Source: Streptacidiphilus anmyonensis (GTDB lineage Bacteria; Actinomycetota; Actinomycetes; Streptomycetales; Streptomycetaceae). Taken from it: DNA of 51,668 bases. The DNA lies in assembly GCF_000787855.1 (NCBI RefSeq), contig NZ_BBPQ01000022.1:1-51668 (forward strand). The letters run 5' to 3'. Shown piece after piece: positions 10,918-22,976 of this stretch. Numbering within the stretch: the first letter of the stretch is position 1; each line of letters opens with the position of its first letter. The notes under the pieces were generated by a model. It saw nothing but the letters and a program-made list of their open reading frames with translations, did no database searches and had not been told where the DNA came from. Position numbers and translations under genes: made by a program.

Positions 10918-12507
10918 GTGGCGCAGCTGACCCTTCTCTTCACGGTCTTCCTCTGCGCCATCATCACCACCCCGCTCGCCGAGCGGGTCCGGATTCCGCA
11001 GCCCGTGCTGATGACCATGATCGGCATCGTGCTGGCCCTGCTGCCGTTCGTGCCGAACATCAGCATCGAGCCGGAACTGATCCTGCCGCTCGTGCTGCCG
11101 CCGCTCATCTACGCCTCCGCGCAGCGCTCGACGGCGCGTTACTACTGGCAGAACGCACGGGTCATCGTGCTGTTGGCCGTGGTCCTGGTGCTGCTGACCA
11201 CTGCCGTGGTGGCGGGCGCCATGCACTGGATCACCCCGGCGATGCCGGTGGCCGCCGCCGTCGCGCTCGGCGCGCTGATCTCCCCGCCCGACCCGATCGC
11301 GGCCGGGGCGGTGGCGCAGAGCGTCGGACTGCCCCGGCGCCTGCTCGGCATCCTGGAGACCGAGGGTCTCTTCAACGACGTCACCGCGCTGGTCGTCTAC
11401 GGGCTCGCCATCGACGCCGTGGTGACGGGTCACTTCTCCACCGCCCACGCCGCGCTGAGGCTGCTGCTGTCCGCGGTGCTGGCCCTCGTCTTCGGCATCG
11501 GCATCGGCTGGCTCAGCGGCAAGCTGATGGCGCTGCTCAGCGACGCCACCCTCCAGGTCGGGCTCAGCCTGCTGGTCCCCTTCGCGGCCTACGTGCTCGC
11601 CGACCAACTGCACGGCTCCGGCGTGCTGGCGGTGCTGGTCTGCGCCCTGTGGATCAACGACCGGGCGGTCGGCGCGGACGACGTCGCCTTCCGGCTGGTC
11701 GGCTCCGCCTTCTGGGACGTGGTCGAGCTGCTCATCTCCGGCATGGCCTTCGGGCTGATCGGCCTGGAGTGGTCCACCGTGCTGCACGAGGCCGGCCGCA
11801 CCTGGCCGTCGATGATCGGCGACGCGGCCCTGGTCATCGTCGTCGTGGTCGGGGTCCGCTTCCTGTGGCTGCTGCCCGGTTCGTGGTTCGCCGCCTGGCT
11901 GGACCGGCGGTTGGGCCGCCGTGAGGACGTGACGCCGCTCGGCTGGCGGGAGTCGGTGGTGCTGTGGTGGGCGGGGATGCGCGGCGTGGCGTCGGTGGCG
12001 CTGGCGCTGGCCATCCCCTTCACCGTGCACGGCGGCGCCGCCTTCCCGCTGCGGTACGAGGTCGTCTTCATCGCCTTCTCCGTCGTCATCTTCACGCTGG
12101 TGGTGCAGGGCATGACGCTGCCGTTGGTGGTGCGCTGGGCGGGCCTGAGCCGGGACCAGAGCGCCGAGGACCACGAGGAGCGCCGCCTGTGGTACCGGGC
12201 CTCCCGGGCCGGGCTGATGCGGCTCAAGGAGATGGCGGCGAACGAGGAGCTGCCCGAGGAGCTCGTCGACCGGCTCAAGCAGCGTCAGGTCGACCGGCTG
12301 GCCCGCAGTCGACCCGACCTCTACGACGAGCAGCAGCGCGAGGAGTGGAGGAAGCGGGTCAAGGTCGTCAAGACCCTGCGCCGGGTCGAGGGCGAGATGC
12401 TCGCGGCCTCCCGCGAGGAGATGCAGGTCGCGCGGACCGAGCCGGGCGCCGATCCGGAGCTGGTCGACCGCGTGATCCGCACGCTGGACCTGCGCAGCGA
12501 ACGTTGA
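10918..12507 (+). CDS. CPA1-type Na+/H+ antiporter (NhaP-like)
   Basis: 529 aa. About 12 membrane helices span residues 3-415, with LPPLIYASAQRSTARYYWQNAR, ALISPPDPIAAGAV (proposed cation-binding region) and ILETEGLFNDVTALVVYGLAI being typical CPA1 motifs. A highly charged cytoplasmic tail (about 420-529, rich in Glu/Arg heptads) follows. It exchanges protons for Na+ (or K+) across the plasma membrane, contributing to pH and salt homeostasis. GTG at 10918 is 7 nt after the GNAT stop, so it is likely in one transcript with the upstream genes. An out-of-frame ATG at 10916 is ignored. Confidence 0.92.
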   Translation: MAQLTLLFTVFLCAIITTPLAERVRIPQPVLMTMIGIVLALLPFVPNISIEPELILPLVLPPLIYASAQRSTARYYWQNARVIVLLAVVLVLLTTAVVAGAMHWITPAMPVAAAVALGALISPPDPIAAGAVAQSVGLPRRLLGILETEGLFNDVTALVVYGLAIDAVVTGHFSTAHAALRLLLSAVLALVFGIGIGWLSGKLMALLSDATLQVGLSLLVPFAAYVLADQLHGSGVLAVLVCALWINDRAVGADDVAFRLVGSAFWDVVELLISGMAFGLIGLEWSTVLHEAGRTWPSMIGDAALVIVVVVGVRFLWLLPGSWFAAWLDRRLGRREDVTPLGWRESVVLWWAGMRGVASVALALAIPFTVHGGAAFPLRYEVVFIAFSVVIFTLVVQGMTLPLVVRWAGLSRDQSAEDHEERRLWYRASRAGLMRLKEMAANEELPEELVDRLKQRQVDRLARSRPDLYDEQQREEWRKRVKVVKTLRRVEGEMLAASREEMQVARTEPGADPELVDRVIRTLDLRSER

Positions 12508-12529
12508 AACCCTGTCACGAAAGGCACGT

Positions 12530-13957
12530 GTGAGCACCGACCCGCGGACGACGTCCGACATCGCAGCGCAGCAGTCCGACGTCGAACTCGACGACTCCGG
12601 GGACGCCGGCTACGCCAAGACCCTGGCGCCCCGTCACATCAGCATGATCGCCATCGGCGGGGCGATCGGCACCGGCCTCTTCCTGGGCGCCGGCGGCAAC
12701 CTGGCCAAGGCCGGACCGTCGCTGGCCATCTCCTACGCCGTCGCCGGCGTCTTCGCCTTCTTCGTGGTGCGGGCGCTCGGCGAGCTGGTGCTGCACCGGC
12801 CCTCCTCGGGCTCCTTCGTCAGCTACGCGCGCGAGTTCCTGGGGGAGAAGGGCGCGTACATCGCGGGCTGGATGTACGTGCTGAACTGGTCGACCACCGG
12901 CATGGCCGACATCACGGCCGTCGCCCTCTACGTGCACTACTGGTCGGCCTTCTCGGCGGTCCCGCAGTGGGTGCTGGCACTGGTCGCGCTGGCGGTGGTG
13001 CTGTCGGTCAACCTCATCTCGGTCCGCCTCTTCGGGGAGATGGAGTTCTGGTTCGCGATCGTCAAGGTCGCGGCGATCGTGCTGTTCCTCGTCGTCGGCA
13101 TCGTGCTGCTGGCGACCGCGCACCCCATCGCCGGGCAGACGCCGGGCCTGCACATGATCAGCGACAACGGCGGCTGGTTCCCGCGCGGCGTGCTGCAGAT
13201 GATCGTCGTGCTGCAGAGCGTGGTGTTCGCCTACGCGGCGATCGAGATGGTCGGCGTCACGGCGGGCGAGACGGCGGACCCGGCCAAGGTCGTCCCGAGG
13301 GCGATCAACTCGATCTCCTGGCGCATCCTGGTCTTCTACGTCGGCTCGATCGTCATGCTGGTGCTGCTGCTCCCGTGGACCGCGTACTCGGCCGGCGAGA
13401 GCCCGTTCGTCACCGTCTTCTCCAAGCTGGGCGTGCCGGGCATCGGCGGCATCATGAACGCGGTCGTGCTGACGGCGGCGATGTCCAGCCTCAACTCCGG
13501 CCTCTACTCGACCGGCCGGATCCTGCGCTCGCTGGCCGCGGCCAGCTCCGCCCCCGCCTTCACCGGTCGGATGAGCCGCACCCAGGTGCCCTACGGCGGC
13601 ATCCTGCTGACCGCGACGGCGGCCCTGTTCGGCGTCGCCCTCAACGCCTGGCTCCCGGGCGAGGCCTTCGAGATCGTGGTCAACATCGCCTCGCTGGGCG
13701 TGATCTCGACCTGGATCATGATCATGGTCTGCCATGCCCTCTTCGTCCGCCGGGCGCGTGCCGGGCACGCGGAACGCCCGGCCTACCGTCTCGGTTTCTC
13801 GCCGTGGATCGAGCTGGTGACGATCGCCTTCCTGCTCTTCGTCGTGGTCGAGATGGGCGTCTCCGGCGGCACCGTCGGCCGCTGGACGGTGCTGCTGATC
13901 CTCCCGATCGCGGCGGCCCTGACGGCGGGCTGGTACGCGATCCGTCGCCGCGCCTGA
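12530..13957 (+). CDS. Amino acid permease (APC family, AnsP/GABA-permease-like)
   Basis: 475 aa with 12 predicted membrane helices. The APC signature MIAIGGAIGTGLFLGAGGNLAKAGPS appears near 37-62, then GELVLHRPSSGSFVSYAREFLGEKGAYIAGWMY, as in L-asparagine, GABA and aromatic permeases. The sequence resembles AnsP (asparagine permease) most, but substrate cannot be fixed from motifs. GTG 12530 is 22 nt after the antiporter stop. Its 3' end stops 3 nt before the convergent Lrp-type regulator gene, and no terminator separates them. Confidence 0.88.
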   Translation: MSTDPRTTSDIAAQQSDVELDDSGDAGYAKTLAPRHISMIAIGGAIGTGLFLGAGGNLAKAGPSLAISYAVAGVFAFFVVRALGELVLHRPSSGSFVSYAREFLGEKGAYIAGWMYVLNWSTTGMADITAVALYVHYWSAFSAVPQWVLALVALAVVLSVNLISVRLFGEMEFWFAIVKVAAIVLFLVVGIVLLATAHPIAGQTPGLHMISDNGGWFPRGVLQMIVVLQSVVFAYAAIEMVGVTAGETADPAKVVPRAINSISWRILVFYVGSIVMLVLLLPWTAYSAGESPFVTVFSKLGVPGIGGIMNAVVLTAAMSSLNSGLYSTGRILRSLAAASSAPAFTGRMSRTQVPYGGILLTATAALFGVALNAWLPGEAFEIVVNIASLGVISTWIMIMVCHALFVRRARAGHAERPAYRLGFSPWIELVTIAFLLFVVVEMGVSGGTVGRWTVLLILPIAAALTAGWYAIRRRA

Positions 13958-13960
13958 GGA

Positions 13961-14455
13961 TCAGTCCGCCCCCGTCGTCGCCCCAGCCGGCCGGGAGGGC
14001 GCCGGCTGCGGGAAGACCCGGGTGTGCTTGACGCTGCCGAAGGCGAACTCGGACTCGATGGAGGCGATGCCGGGGATCGCGTGGAGGCGGGTGCGGACCA
14101 GGCGTTCGTAGGCCTGGAGGTCCTCGACCACGATGCGGAGCAGGTAGTCGGTGCTGCCCGCCATCAGATAGCAGTCCTGGATGTGGTCGATCCGTTGGAC
14201 GTGTTCCTCGAAGGCCTCCACGCTGGCCGCGTTGTGCCGCTCCAGTCCGATCCGGACGAAGGCGGTGACCGGCAGGCCGAAGACGGACTGGTCCACCAGG
14301 GCGGTGTAGCCCTCGATCACCCCCGCCTCCTCGAGCCGGCGCACCCGGCGCAGGCAGGGCGAGGGGGAGAGCCGGACCCGGTCGGCCAGCTCCTGGTTGG
14401 TCAGACGGCCGTCCTGTTGCAGCTCGCGGATGATCGACCGGTCGACGGCGTCCAT
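13961..14455 (-). CDS. Lrp/AsnC family transcriptional regulator
   Basis: 164 aa. An N-terminal winged helix-turn-helix (MDAVDRSIIRELQQDGRLTNQELADRVRLSPSPCLRRVRRLEEAGVI, residues 1-46) is followed by the RAM/AsnC ligand-binding domain (about 68-145, VTAFVRIGLERH ... YLMAGSTDYLLRIVVEDL). These proteins form octamers that sense amino acids. The ATG at 14455 has an AGGAGA site; longer in-frame readings lack one. It is divergent from an EamA-family exporter, and the shared intergenic stretch holds repeats that could be its operator, suggesting it controls amino-acid or metabolite export. Its stop lies next to an amino-acid permease gene. Confidence 0.93.
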   Translation of the reverse strand: MDAVDRSIIRELQQDGRLTNQELADRVRLSPSPCLRRVRRLEEAGVIEGYTALVDQSVFGLPVTAFVRIGLERHNAASVEAFEEHVQRIDHIQDCYLMAGSTDYLLRIVVEDLQAYERLVRTRLHAIPGIASIESEFAFGSVKHTRVFPQPAPSRPAGATTGAD

Positions 14456-14463
14456 GGGTTCTC

Positions 14464-14518
14464 CTGCCTTCTTTGGCAGATCTTGGCAGATCCTGCCTCT
14501 TGGGTGGTCTCTGGAGAC
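14464..14518. promoter_or_regulatory. Candidate Lrp-type operator region
   Basis: Two perfect tandem 10-bp copies of TTGGCAGATC (14473-14482 and 14483-14492) are flanked by CTGCC at 14464-14468, with which GGCAG forms an inverted repeat. A GTCTC-TG-GAGAC dyad (14507-14518) and an A/T-rich ACATTTTTAGCAAT stretch follow, unusual in this GC-rich DNA. The cluster lies between the divergent regulator and exporter starts. Binding is inference from position and symmetry. Confidence 0.5.
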
Positions 14519-14601
14519 ATTTTTAGCAATCGCGTGCCGCGCCTGTCGCCATAGCATTGCCGCTGTTCCGCCGTTCTGGCAGCCAGTGGAGTCACCCCGC
14601 A

Positions 14602-15582
14602 ATGCCCTCGATGCCCGCCACGCCCCTGACGACCGTGCCCGCTGTCGGGCAGACGGTGACCGCCGAGCCCTCAGCCCGCCGCCTCGTCGGCCGGCGGGTG
14701 GCCGACCCGCTCGGCGTCGCCGCGCTGGTGGCGACGGTGTGCCTGTGGAGCGCGTTCGCGCTCAGCGACCGGGCGCTCGCCGCGTCCTCGTTGCGCCCGG
14801 CGGATGCGGCGCTGATCCGCTTCGGGCTTCCGGCGCTGGTGCTGGCCCCGGCGCTGTGGCGTCGGCGCGGGCAGTTCACCCGCGTGGCGGGCCTGCGTTG
14901 GGCGCCGGCACTGAAGATCGTCCTCGGGGGCGGCGTCCCCTTCTATCTGGCGGCGACCTACGGAGGCGCGCTCACCTCGGCCGCGTTCGTCGGCGCGCTG
15001 GTGCCCGGGATGGTGCCGCTCTTCGTCGCCGCGCTCGCGGTCCGCGCCGGCCGGGTGCCGCGCGGGCTCCAGGGCGCGGGCCTCGGTCTCATCGGTCTGG
15101 GCGCACTCGCCCTGGTGGGGCCCGACCTGGCGGGGGTCGACGGGCACACCCTCGCAGGCGTCGGCCTGCTGCTGATGGCCAGCGGACTGTGGGCGATCTA
15201 CACCGTCGGGCTGCGTGAGATCTCACTCGACCCGGTCGCGTCCATGGGGCTGCTCTGCGTCCCCACCTTCGCCGTCATCGCCCTGCTGGCCCTGCTCGGC
15301 GTGCTGCCCAGCACGCTCCTCACCCACGCCGAGCCGCGCGACGTGCTCGTCTTCCTTCTCGTCCAGGGCGTCGGCACCGGCATCTGCTCCGGCCTCTTCT
15401 ACGCCACCGCGATCCGCCGCCTCGGCCCCGAACGCTGCACCACCGTCGGCAGCCTCAGCCCCGTGCTGACGGCCGCGGCGGCCGTGCCGCTGCTCGGCGA
15501 ACCGCTGACCCTCACCGTCCTGGCCGGCACCGCGCTCGTCGCGGCGGGCGTGATGCTGGCCAATCGACGCGCCGTCAGGTGA
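14602..15582 (+). CDS. EamA/DMT-superfamily exporter
   Basis: 326 aa with ten predicted membrane helices made of two EamA repeats (about 40-165 and 180-320). LWSAFALSDRALAASSLRPADAALIRFGLPAL is the first-repeat signature; VGSLSPVLTAAAAVPLLGEPLTL is the second-repeat signature. Such proteins export amino acids or other metabolites. ATG 14602 has GGAG 10 nt upstream; TTG 14557 is an alternative. Divergent transcription from an Lrp-family gene is the arrangement of regulator-exporter pairs. Its last 8 nt overlap the convergent Uma2 gene. Confidence 0.85.
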   Translation: MPSMPATPLTTVPAVGQTVTAEPSARRLVGRRVADPLGVAALVATVCLWSAFALSDRALAASSLRPADAALIRFGLPALVLAPALWRRRGQFTRVAGLRWAPALKIVLGGGVPFYLAATYGGALTSAAFVGALVPGMVPLFVAALAVRAGRVPRGLQGAGLGLIGLGALALVGPDLAGVDGHTLAGVGLLLMASGLWAIYTVGLREISLDPVASMGLLCVPTFAVIALLALLGVLPSTLLTHAEPRDVLVFLLVQGVGTGICSGLFYATAIRRLGPERCTTVGSLSPVLTAAAAVPLLGEPLTLTVLAGTALVAAGVMLANRRAVR

Positions 15583-16141
15583 AGGGCGTCGTGTCGATCG
15601 TGAAGCCGAAGGGCGCGGGCAGGTCGAGCGGCTTCCCGAAGCTCGCGCGGGTGGCCGTCTGGTAGTCGCCCTTCTCCGGGTCGGTGAACAGGGTGATCTT
15701 GCCCTCGCTTCGGTCGACCAACAGGTAGCAGGGGATACCTGCCTTGGCGTAGCCGAGGCGTTTGGCCTCACGGTCCTTGTCAGGGCGCGACGAGGTGACC
15801 TCCAGTACCAGCAGCACGCCGGCAGGCTCCGCCCAGGGTTCGGCCTCCATGAAGCCGCCGGCCGCGATCACCGTGGCATCCGGGATGAACCGGCCTCCGG
15901 GAACACGGAGACCCTTGGTCTGAAGGACGTCGACATCGAGACCCGCGTGTCGGTAAAGCTGTTTCGCCACCACGCTGATGAGAGTCTCGTGGGCGCCGTC
16001 CGGTGGTGGGGTCACGATGATCTCGCCCTCGATCAGCTGGGCCCGAAAGCCATCCGGGACGGACAGGTCAAGAAACGCCTCAAGCAGGCCGTCGCTGTCC
16101 GAGGTGACAGCAGGTCGTTCCGCGGCGGTCATCAGCGCCAT
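15575..16141 (-). CDS. Uma2 family (restriction-endonuclease-fold) protein
   Basis: 188 aa. The pattern FRAQLIEGEIIVTPPPDGAHE, then IPDATVIAA (acidic Asp), LVLEVTSSRPDKDREAKRLGYAKAGIPCYLLVD is the Uma2/DUF820 PD-(D/E)xK signature (D..., ExxS, K). Many actinomycetes and cyanobacteria carry numerous copies; biological role is unknown, and nuclease activity has rarely been shown. The gene is single, not next to an obvious toxin-antitoxin partner or methylase. Two in-frame ATGs (16141, 16132) are possible. Confidence 0.85.
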   Translation of the reverse strand: MALMTAAERPAVTSDSDGLLEAFLDLSVPDGFRAQLIEGEIIVTPPPDGAHETLISVVAKQLYRHAGLDVDVLQTKGLRVPGGRFIPDATVIAAGGFMEAEPWAEPAGVLLVLEVTSSRPDKDREAKRLGYAKAGIPCYLLVDRSEGKITLFTDPEKGDYQTATRASFGKPLDLPAPFGFTIDTTPFT

Positions 16142-16273
16142 GCCTTCCCCCCGATCGGTCGGTCCGTTGCGCTGCTTCGTACAGCAAGGAAGCTAGCCCC
16201 CGGCACTGACAGGTCGAGGTGATCGGTGGAGGTCTCACCCGAAAGTGTGCCCCGCTCTTGCAGCCCTGTCCCC

Positions 16274-17299
16274 TTACCCCGCCGTCCGGACGCGCGGGAG
16301 GGCCTCGGGGTGGTGGTCGCGGAGCCAGGCGAGGAGGTGTTCGCGGGTCGCGCACTTGAGGGTGAAGGCGTCGTCGGGGTTGCGGGCGGTCATCGTGGCG
16401 CGGACGACGATCGTGGACGGGGTGGTGTCGAAGACGACCAGGCCCCAGTCGCGGCCGTCCCACTCCTTGCTGTCCAGCAGTTGCCGGTGGAACTCCTCGC
16501 GGAGCTCGGGGACGGGGGTGGTGTGGTCGAGGTGGAGCAGGACCCAGCCGGTGGTGTGCGGGTCGGCGCGGGTCCAGTTCTCGAAGGGGCGGCTGACGAA
16601 GTAGGAGACGGGGACGACGAGACGGCGCTGGTCCCACAGGCGCACGACGAGGTAGGAGAGGGTGATCTCCTCCACCGTGCCCTGCTGCTGTTCGACCACC
16701 ACGACGTCGCCGATGCGGACCAGGTCGCCGAAGGCGATGACCAGCCCCGAGAAGAAGTTGCCGAGCGTGCTCTGTGCGGCGATGCCCGCGACGATGCCGA
16801 TCAGCCCGGCCGAGGCCAGCAGCGAGGCGCCGACGGCGCGCATCTCCGAGAAGGTCAGCAGCATCGCGCCGACGGTGACCAGGATCACCAGGGCGCTGGC
16901 CGTCCGCCGCAGCAGGCTGATCTGGGTCCGTACCCGCTGGACCCGGGAGGGGTCGTCGGCGACCTCCTGGTAGCGGGAGAAGAAGGCCGTCAGCACGGCC
17001 GCGACGACCCGCCCGGCCAGCCAGCCGACGGAGGCGATCAGGGCCAGCAGCAGTCCGTGCCGGACGTCCCCGGCGTGCCGGTCGAACAACTGGGCCAGCG
17101 GGGCGTTGGCGAGCAGCAGCGCGAGGCACACGACGAACTGGAGGGGGATGCGGCAGCGTCGTAGCATCGGCCAGACGGTCGTCTCGGGATGCCGCGCGGC
17201 GACGCGTTGGAGCGCCTTGTCGGCCAGCCAGCCGATGAGCAGGGTCAGGCCGATGGTCAGCGCCAGGGCGATCAGCTGGCTGATCAGCTTCCACGACAT
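16274..17299 (-). CDS. MscS-family mechanosensitive ion channel
   Basis: 341 aa. Membrane helices lie at roughly 5-24, 45-65, 80-105 and 130-150. The pore-lining TM3 is represented by ASLLASAGLIGIVAGIAAQSTLGNFFSGLVIAFGDLVRIGD, with the small-residue Gly/Ala packing and the QSTLGNF hinge characteristic of MscS. A beta domain (VVVEQQQGTVEEITLSYLVVRLWDQRRLVVPVSYF) and an alpha/beta vestibule follow. It releases solutes on hypo-osmotic shock. ATG 17299 begins directly at a hydrophobic helix; a longer in-frame start at 17389 would add a charged, unconserved tail. Divergent from dnaE. Confidence 0.93.
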   Translation of the reverse strand: MSWKLISQLIALALTIGLTLLIGWLADKALQRVAARHPETTVWPMLRRCRIPLQFVVCLALLLANAPLAQLFDRHAGDVRHGLLLALIASVGWLAGRVVAAVLTAFFSRYQEVADDPSRVQRVRTQISLLRRTASALVILVTVGAMLLTFSEMRAVGASLLASAGLIGIVAGIAAQSTLGNFFSGLVIAFGDLVRIGDVVVVEQQQGTVEEITLSYLVVRLWDQRRLVVPVSYFVSRPFENWTRADPHTTGWVLLHLDHTTPVPELREEFHRQLLDSKEWDGRDWGLVVFDTTPSTIVVRATMTARNPDDAFTLKCATREHLLAWLRDHHPEALPRVRTAG

Positions 17300-17373
17300 G
17301 CGGGGCTCGGACCTGTCTCGAATGTCTGCTAAGCCGGAAATCCTCCCGGCATCATAGGGTCCCGCGTGCTGCT

Positions 17374-17402
17374 TTGCCTTCAGGCTCACGGGTCCCTAGG
17401 GT
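17374..17402 (+). promoter_or_regulatory. Putative dnaE promoter
   Basis: TTGCCT (17374-17379), 17-nt spacer, TAGGGT (17397-17402); predicted start of transcription about 40 nt before the dnaE GTG. On the opposite strand TATGAT (17356-17351) is a candidate -10 for the MscS gene. Confidence 0.45.
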
Positions 17403-17447
17403 TGTTCTCTACCCCAGTCGCCGCCCTCGTGAGGAGTGCCGTCCGCC

Positions 17448-21005
<3,558 letters not shown>

Positions 21006-21047
21006 GCGGCCCCCGCGACCCGACGTCCACACCCCACACCTGAGACC

Positions 21048-21073
21048 GGACCCACCCGCTGGACCCACCCGCT
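21048..21073 (+). repeat. 13-bp perfect tandem duplication after dnaE
   Basis: GGACCCACCCGCT occurs twice head to tail (21048-21060 and 21061-21073), at the start of the non-coding/decayed stretch 21006-21473. Confidence 0.9.
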
Positions 21074-21194
21074 GGGCGAGCCTCGCGCGGCGAGTGTGGT
21101 CCGGTTCCGGCAAGGTCGGGAGACCACCCGGGACTTCGCCGTCGAAGTGGTTGCCCGGATGGCCGACGCGGGGCGGCTCGCCGTGGCGAAGGCC

Positions 21195-21421
21195 GCCCCG
21201 GGCGGCTGCGGTCGGCGGATCGGGAGTTGTTCGCGCTGTGCGTCCGGCAGGGCCTGGACCTCGTGGCGGTCGCCGAGGCGCTCGGACTGCCCCTCGGGGC
21301 GGCGCGCTCCCGGCTCTCCCGCGCCCGCGGCAGGCCCTGGCCGCGTCGCCCGCCAGGTCGGCCACGGCACGCCCTACGCCGTACGCCCTCTCGCACGCCT
21401 TCGCCCGCGAGTGCGGCGTGA
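21195..21421 (+). pseudogene. Remnant of an ECF sigma factor gene (region 4)
   Basis: The frame through 21203-21350 reads LRSADRELFALCVRQGLDLVAVAEALGLPLGAARSRLSRARGRPW (split here as LRSADRELFALCVRQGLDL and VAVAEALGLPLGAARSRLSR). This matches region 4 of ECF sigma factors, which typically read ...ADREv..L....LSYEEIAAALGVPVGTVRSRLSRAR. No region 2 precedes it: upstream sequence is in other frames, and the only possible start (TTG 21227) begins inside region 4. After the helix-turn-helix the frame becomes Arg/Pro-rich. It therefore looks like a truncated, decayed gene. A neighbouring-frame fragment (DFAVEVVARMADAGRLAVAKAA, 21135-21195) may be another remnant. Confidence 0.6.
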
Positions 21422-21473
21422 CGCGCGGGCCGCTAGCGCGCCCTCGGTGACACGGGGACCTTCGGTGGCGGGC

Positions 21474-22103
21474 TCAGTCCTGCTCGGCCCTCGGCTCCTT
21501 CGGCGTGAACAGGGCCGTCGCCGCCAGGAAGGTCAGCAGGGCCGCCATCGGCCAGGCCACGATGGCGGTCTTCGCGCCGAGCGCGAGGGGACGGGAGAAG
21601 TCCGTGTTCGTCGGGACCGAGGCCGCGAGCTTGAGCAGGTCCTGCTGGCCCATGTGCACGCCCAGCTGCCAGGCGACCCAGCCCGCCGCGAGGCCGCCGA
21701 GGGTCAGCCCGATCGGCACGGCGAGGCCCGCGCCGCGGCGGCGGGTGAACCAGTAGGCGAGGGCCGCCGCGAGGACGCCGAAGCAGCCGCCGATGAGGGC
21801 GAACCAGCCGTCCGCGGCGATCTGCTGCTCGCCCTCGGGGTCGCGCAGGTAGACCGCGGTGCCGTCGGAGTAGAGCGGGACGCGGGGCGCGACCGCGTGC
21901 CACAGCAGGCCGAAGAGGAGACCGGCGACCGCCGAACCGAGCACCAGGACGAGGCCGACGAGGATCTCGCGGCGGTAGTCGGGGCGCGGCCGTGCGGCGT
22001 CGGCCGCCTCGGCCGGGGCCTCCCAGTGCGGGCCGTCCCCGGGAGGGGCCGGAGGTGCGGACGGCTGGTTGCTGGGGCCCTCGGGGGTGTTGGGTGCGGT
22101 CAC
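21474..22103 (-). CDS. DUF2567-like actinobacterial membrane protein
   Basis: 209 aa. A Pro/Ala-rich cytoplasmic tail (1-44) is followed by four membrane helices (about 47-68, 101-118, 126-147 and 183-202). WHAVAPRVPLYSDGTAVYL and EQQIAADGWFALIGGCFGVLAAAL resemble the DUF2567 family as I remember it (conserved in actinomycetes, function unknown). It lies just downstream of the ABC exporter pair on the same strand, with an 81-nt gap, so co-transcription is possible. Confidence 0.7.
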   Translation of the reverse strand: MTAPNTPEGPSNQPSAPPAPPGDGPHWEAPAEAADAARPRPDYRREILVGLVLVLGSAVAGLLFGLLWHAVAPRVPLYSDGTAVYLRDPEGEQQIAADGWFALIGGCFGVLAAALAYWFTRRRGAGLAVPIGLTLGGLAAGWVAWQLGVHMGQQDLLKLAASVPTNTDFSRPLALGAKTAIVAWPMAALLTFLAATALFTPKEPRAEQD

Positions 22104-22184
22104 CGGGACATGGTCGCACGTCCGTCCGGAGCCCGCGCGGACGGACCCGCTTCGGGCGTCGGTCCGGCGGGCGTCCGGCGGCCG

Positions 22185-22976
22185 TCAGGCGCGGGTGGCG
22201 GCCTTGCGGTAGGCCCAGGTGGACAGCGCCAGCGACAGCACGCCCACCGCCGCGCAGACGGCGAGGTCCGACACGACGACCGCCCAGTCCGGCCGCGCGG
22301 TGAAGGTGCGGGCGAACGCCTCGACGCCGTAGGTGGACGGAAGCAGGTCGCGCAGCCACCGGACCGCGGTGGGCATGTGGCTCGCGGGCAGGACACCGAG
22401 CAGCAGCGCGGCCGACATGCCGAGCTGGCCCAGCAGCGTCGCGATCTCCTGCTTCGGCGCCAGCAGGCCGAGCGCCGCGCCGACCCCGGCCAGGGCCGCG
22501 CCGGCCAGCGGGATGACCGCCAGCACGATCCACACGTGCACCCACGGGAGCTGGAACATCGCGCAGCCCACGGCCGCCGTCACCAGCGTCCCCGGCACGG
22601 TGAAGGAGGCGTAGGCCCCGGCCGTGCCCAGCACCACGGAGGCGGCCGGGACGGGCAGCGTCGCGTAGTGGTCGAGGCCGCCGGTGGCCCGCAGCTTGCC
22701 GAAGTACTGGGCGAACAGGTTCAGCGCGACGAACGCGACGACCAGCACCGCCGACCCGGCGACCACGTCGCGCGCGGCCTCGGTGTCGTGCGCGCCGACC
22801 ACGCCGCGCATCATGACCAGGATGCCGATGGACTGGAACGTCGCCACGAACATCAGCGGGATCCGGGCCACCCGGGCCCGGGACAGCTGGGCGCGGTAGA
22901 CCGCGCCGAGGGAGGGCAGCAGCGCAGCTCTGGGCGCGGGCTCGAACGGCTCGAAGCCCTCGAAGGGAACGCTCAC
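22185..22976 (-). CDS. ABC-2 type transporter permease
   Basis: 263 aa with six predicted membrane helices. The N-terminus is soluble (FEGFEPFEPAPRAALLPSLGAVYRAQLSRARVAR), then YFGKLRATGGLDHYATLPVPAASVVLG, the ABC-2 loop typical of drug/lipid exporters, and LPASHMPTAVRWLRDLLPSTYGVEAF before the last helix. GTG 22976 overlaps the ATPase stop by 4 nt (GTGA), so the two genes are coupled and form one exporter. Substrate unknown. Confidence 0.87.
   Translation of the reverse strand: MSVPFEGFEPFEPAPRAALLPSLGAVYRAQLSRARVARIPLMFVATFQSIGILVMMRGVVGAHDTEAARDVVAGSAVLVVAFVALNLFAQYFGKLRATGGLDHYATLPVPAASVVLGTAGAYASFTVPGTLVTAAVGCAMFQLPWVHVWIVLAVIPLAGAALAGVGAALGLLAPKQEIATLLGQLGMSAALLLGVLPASHMPTAVRWLRDLLPSTYGVEAFARTFTARPDWAVVVSDLAVCAAVGVLSLALSTWAYRKAATRA

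Noticed and set aside
15575-16141. Uma2 protein as part of a restriction or defence system
   Set aside because: No methylase, antitoxin or other defence gene next to it; the family is abundant and usually solitary.
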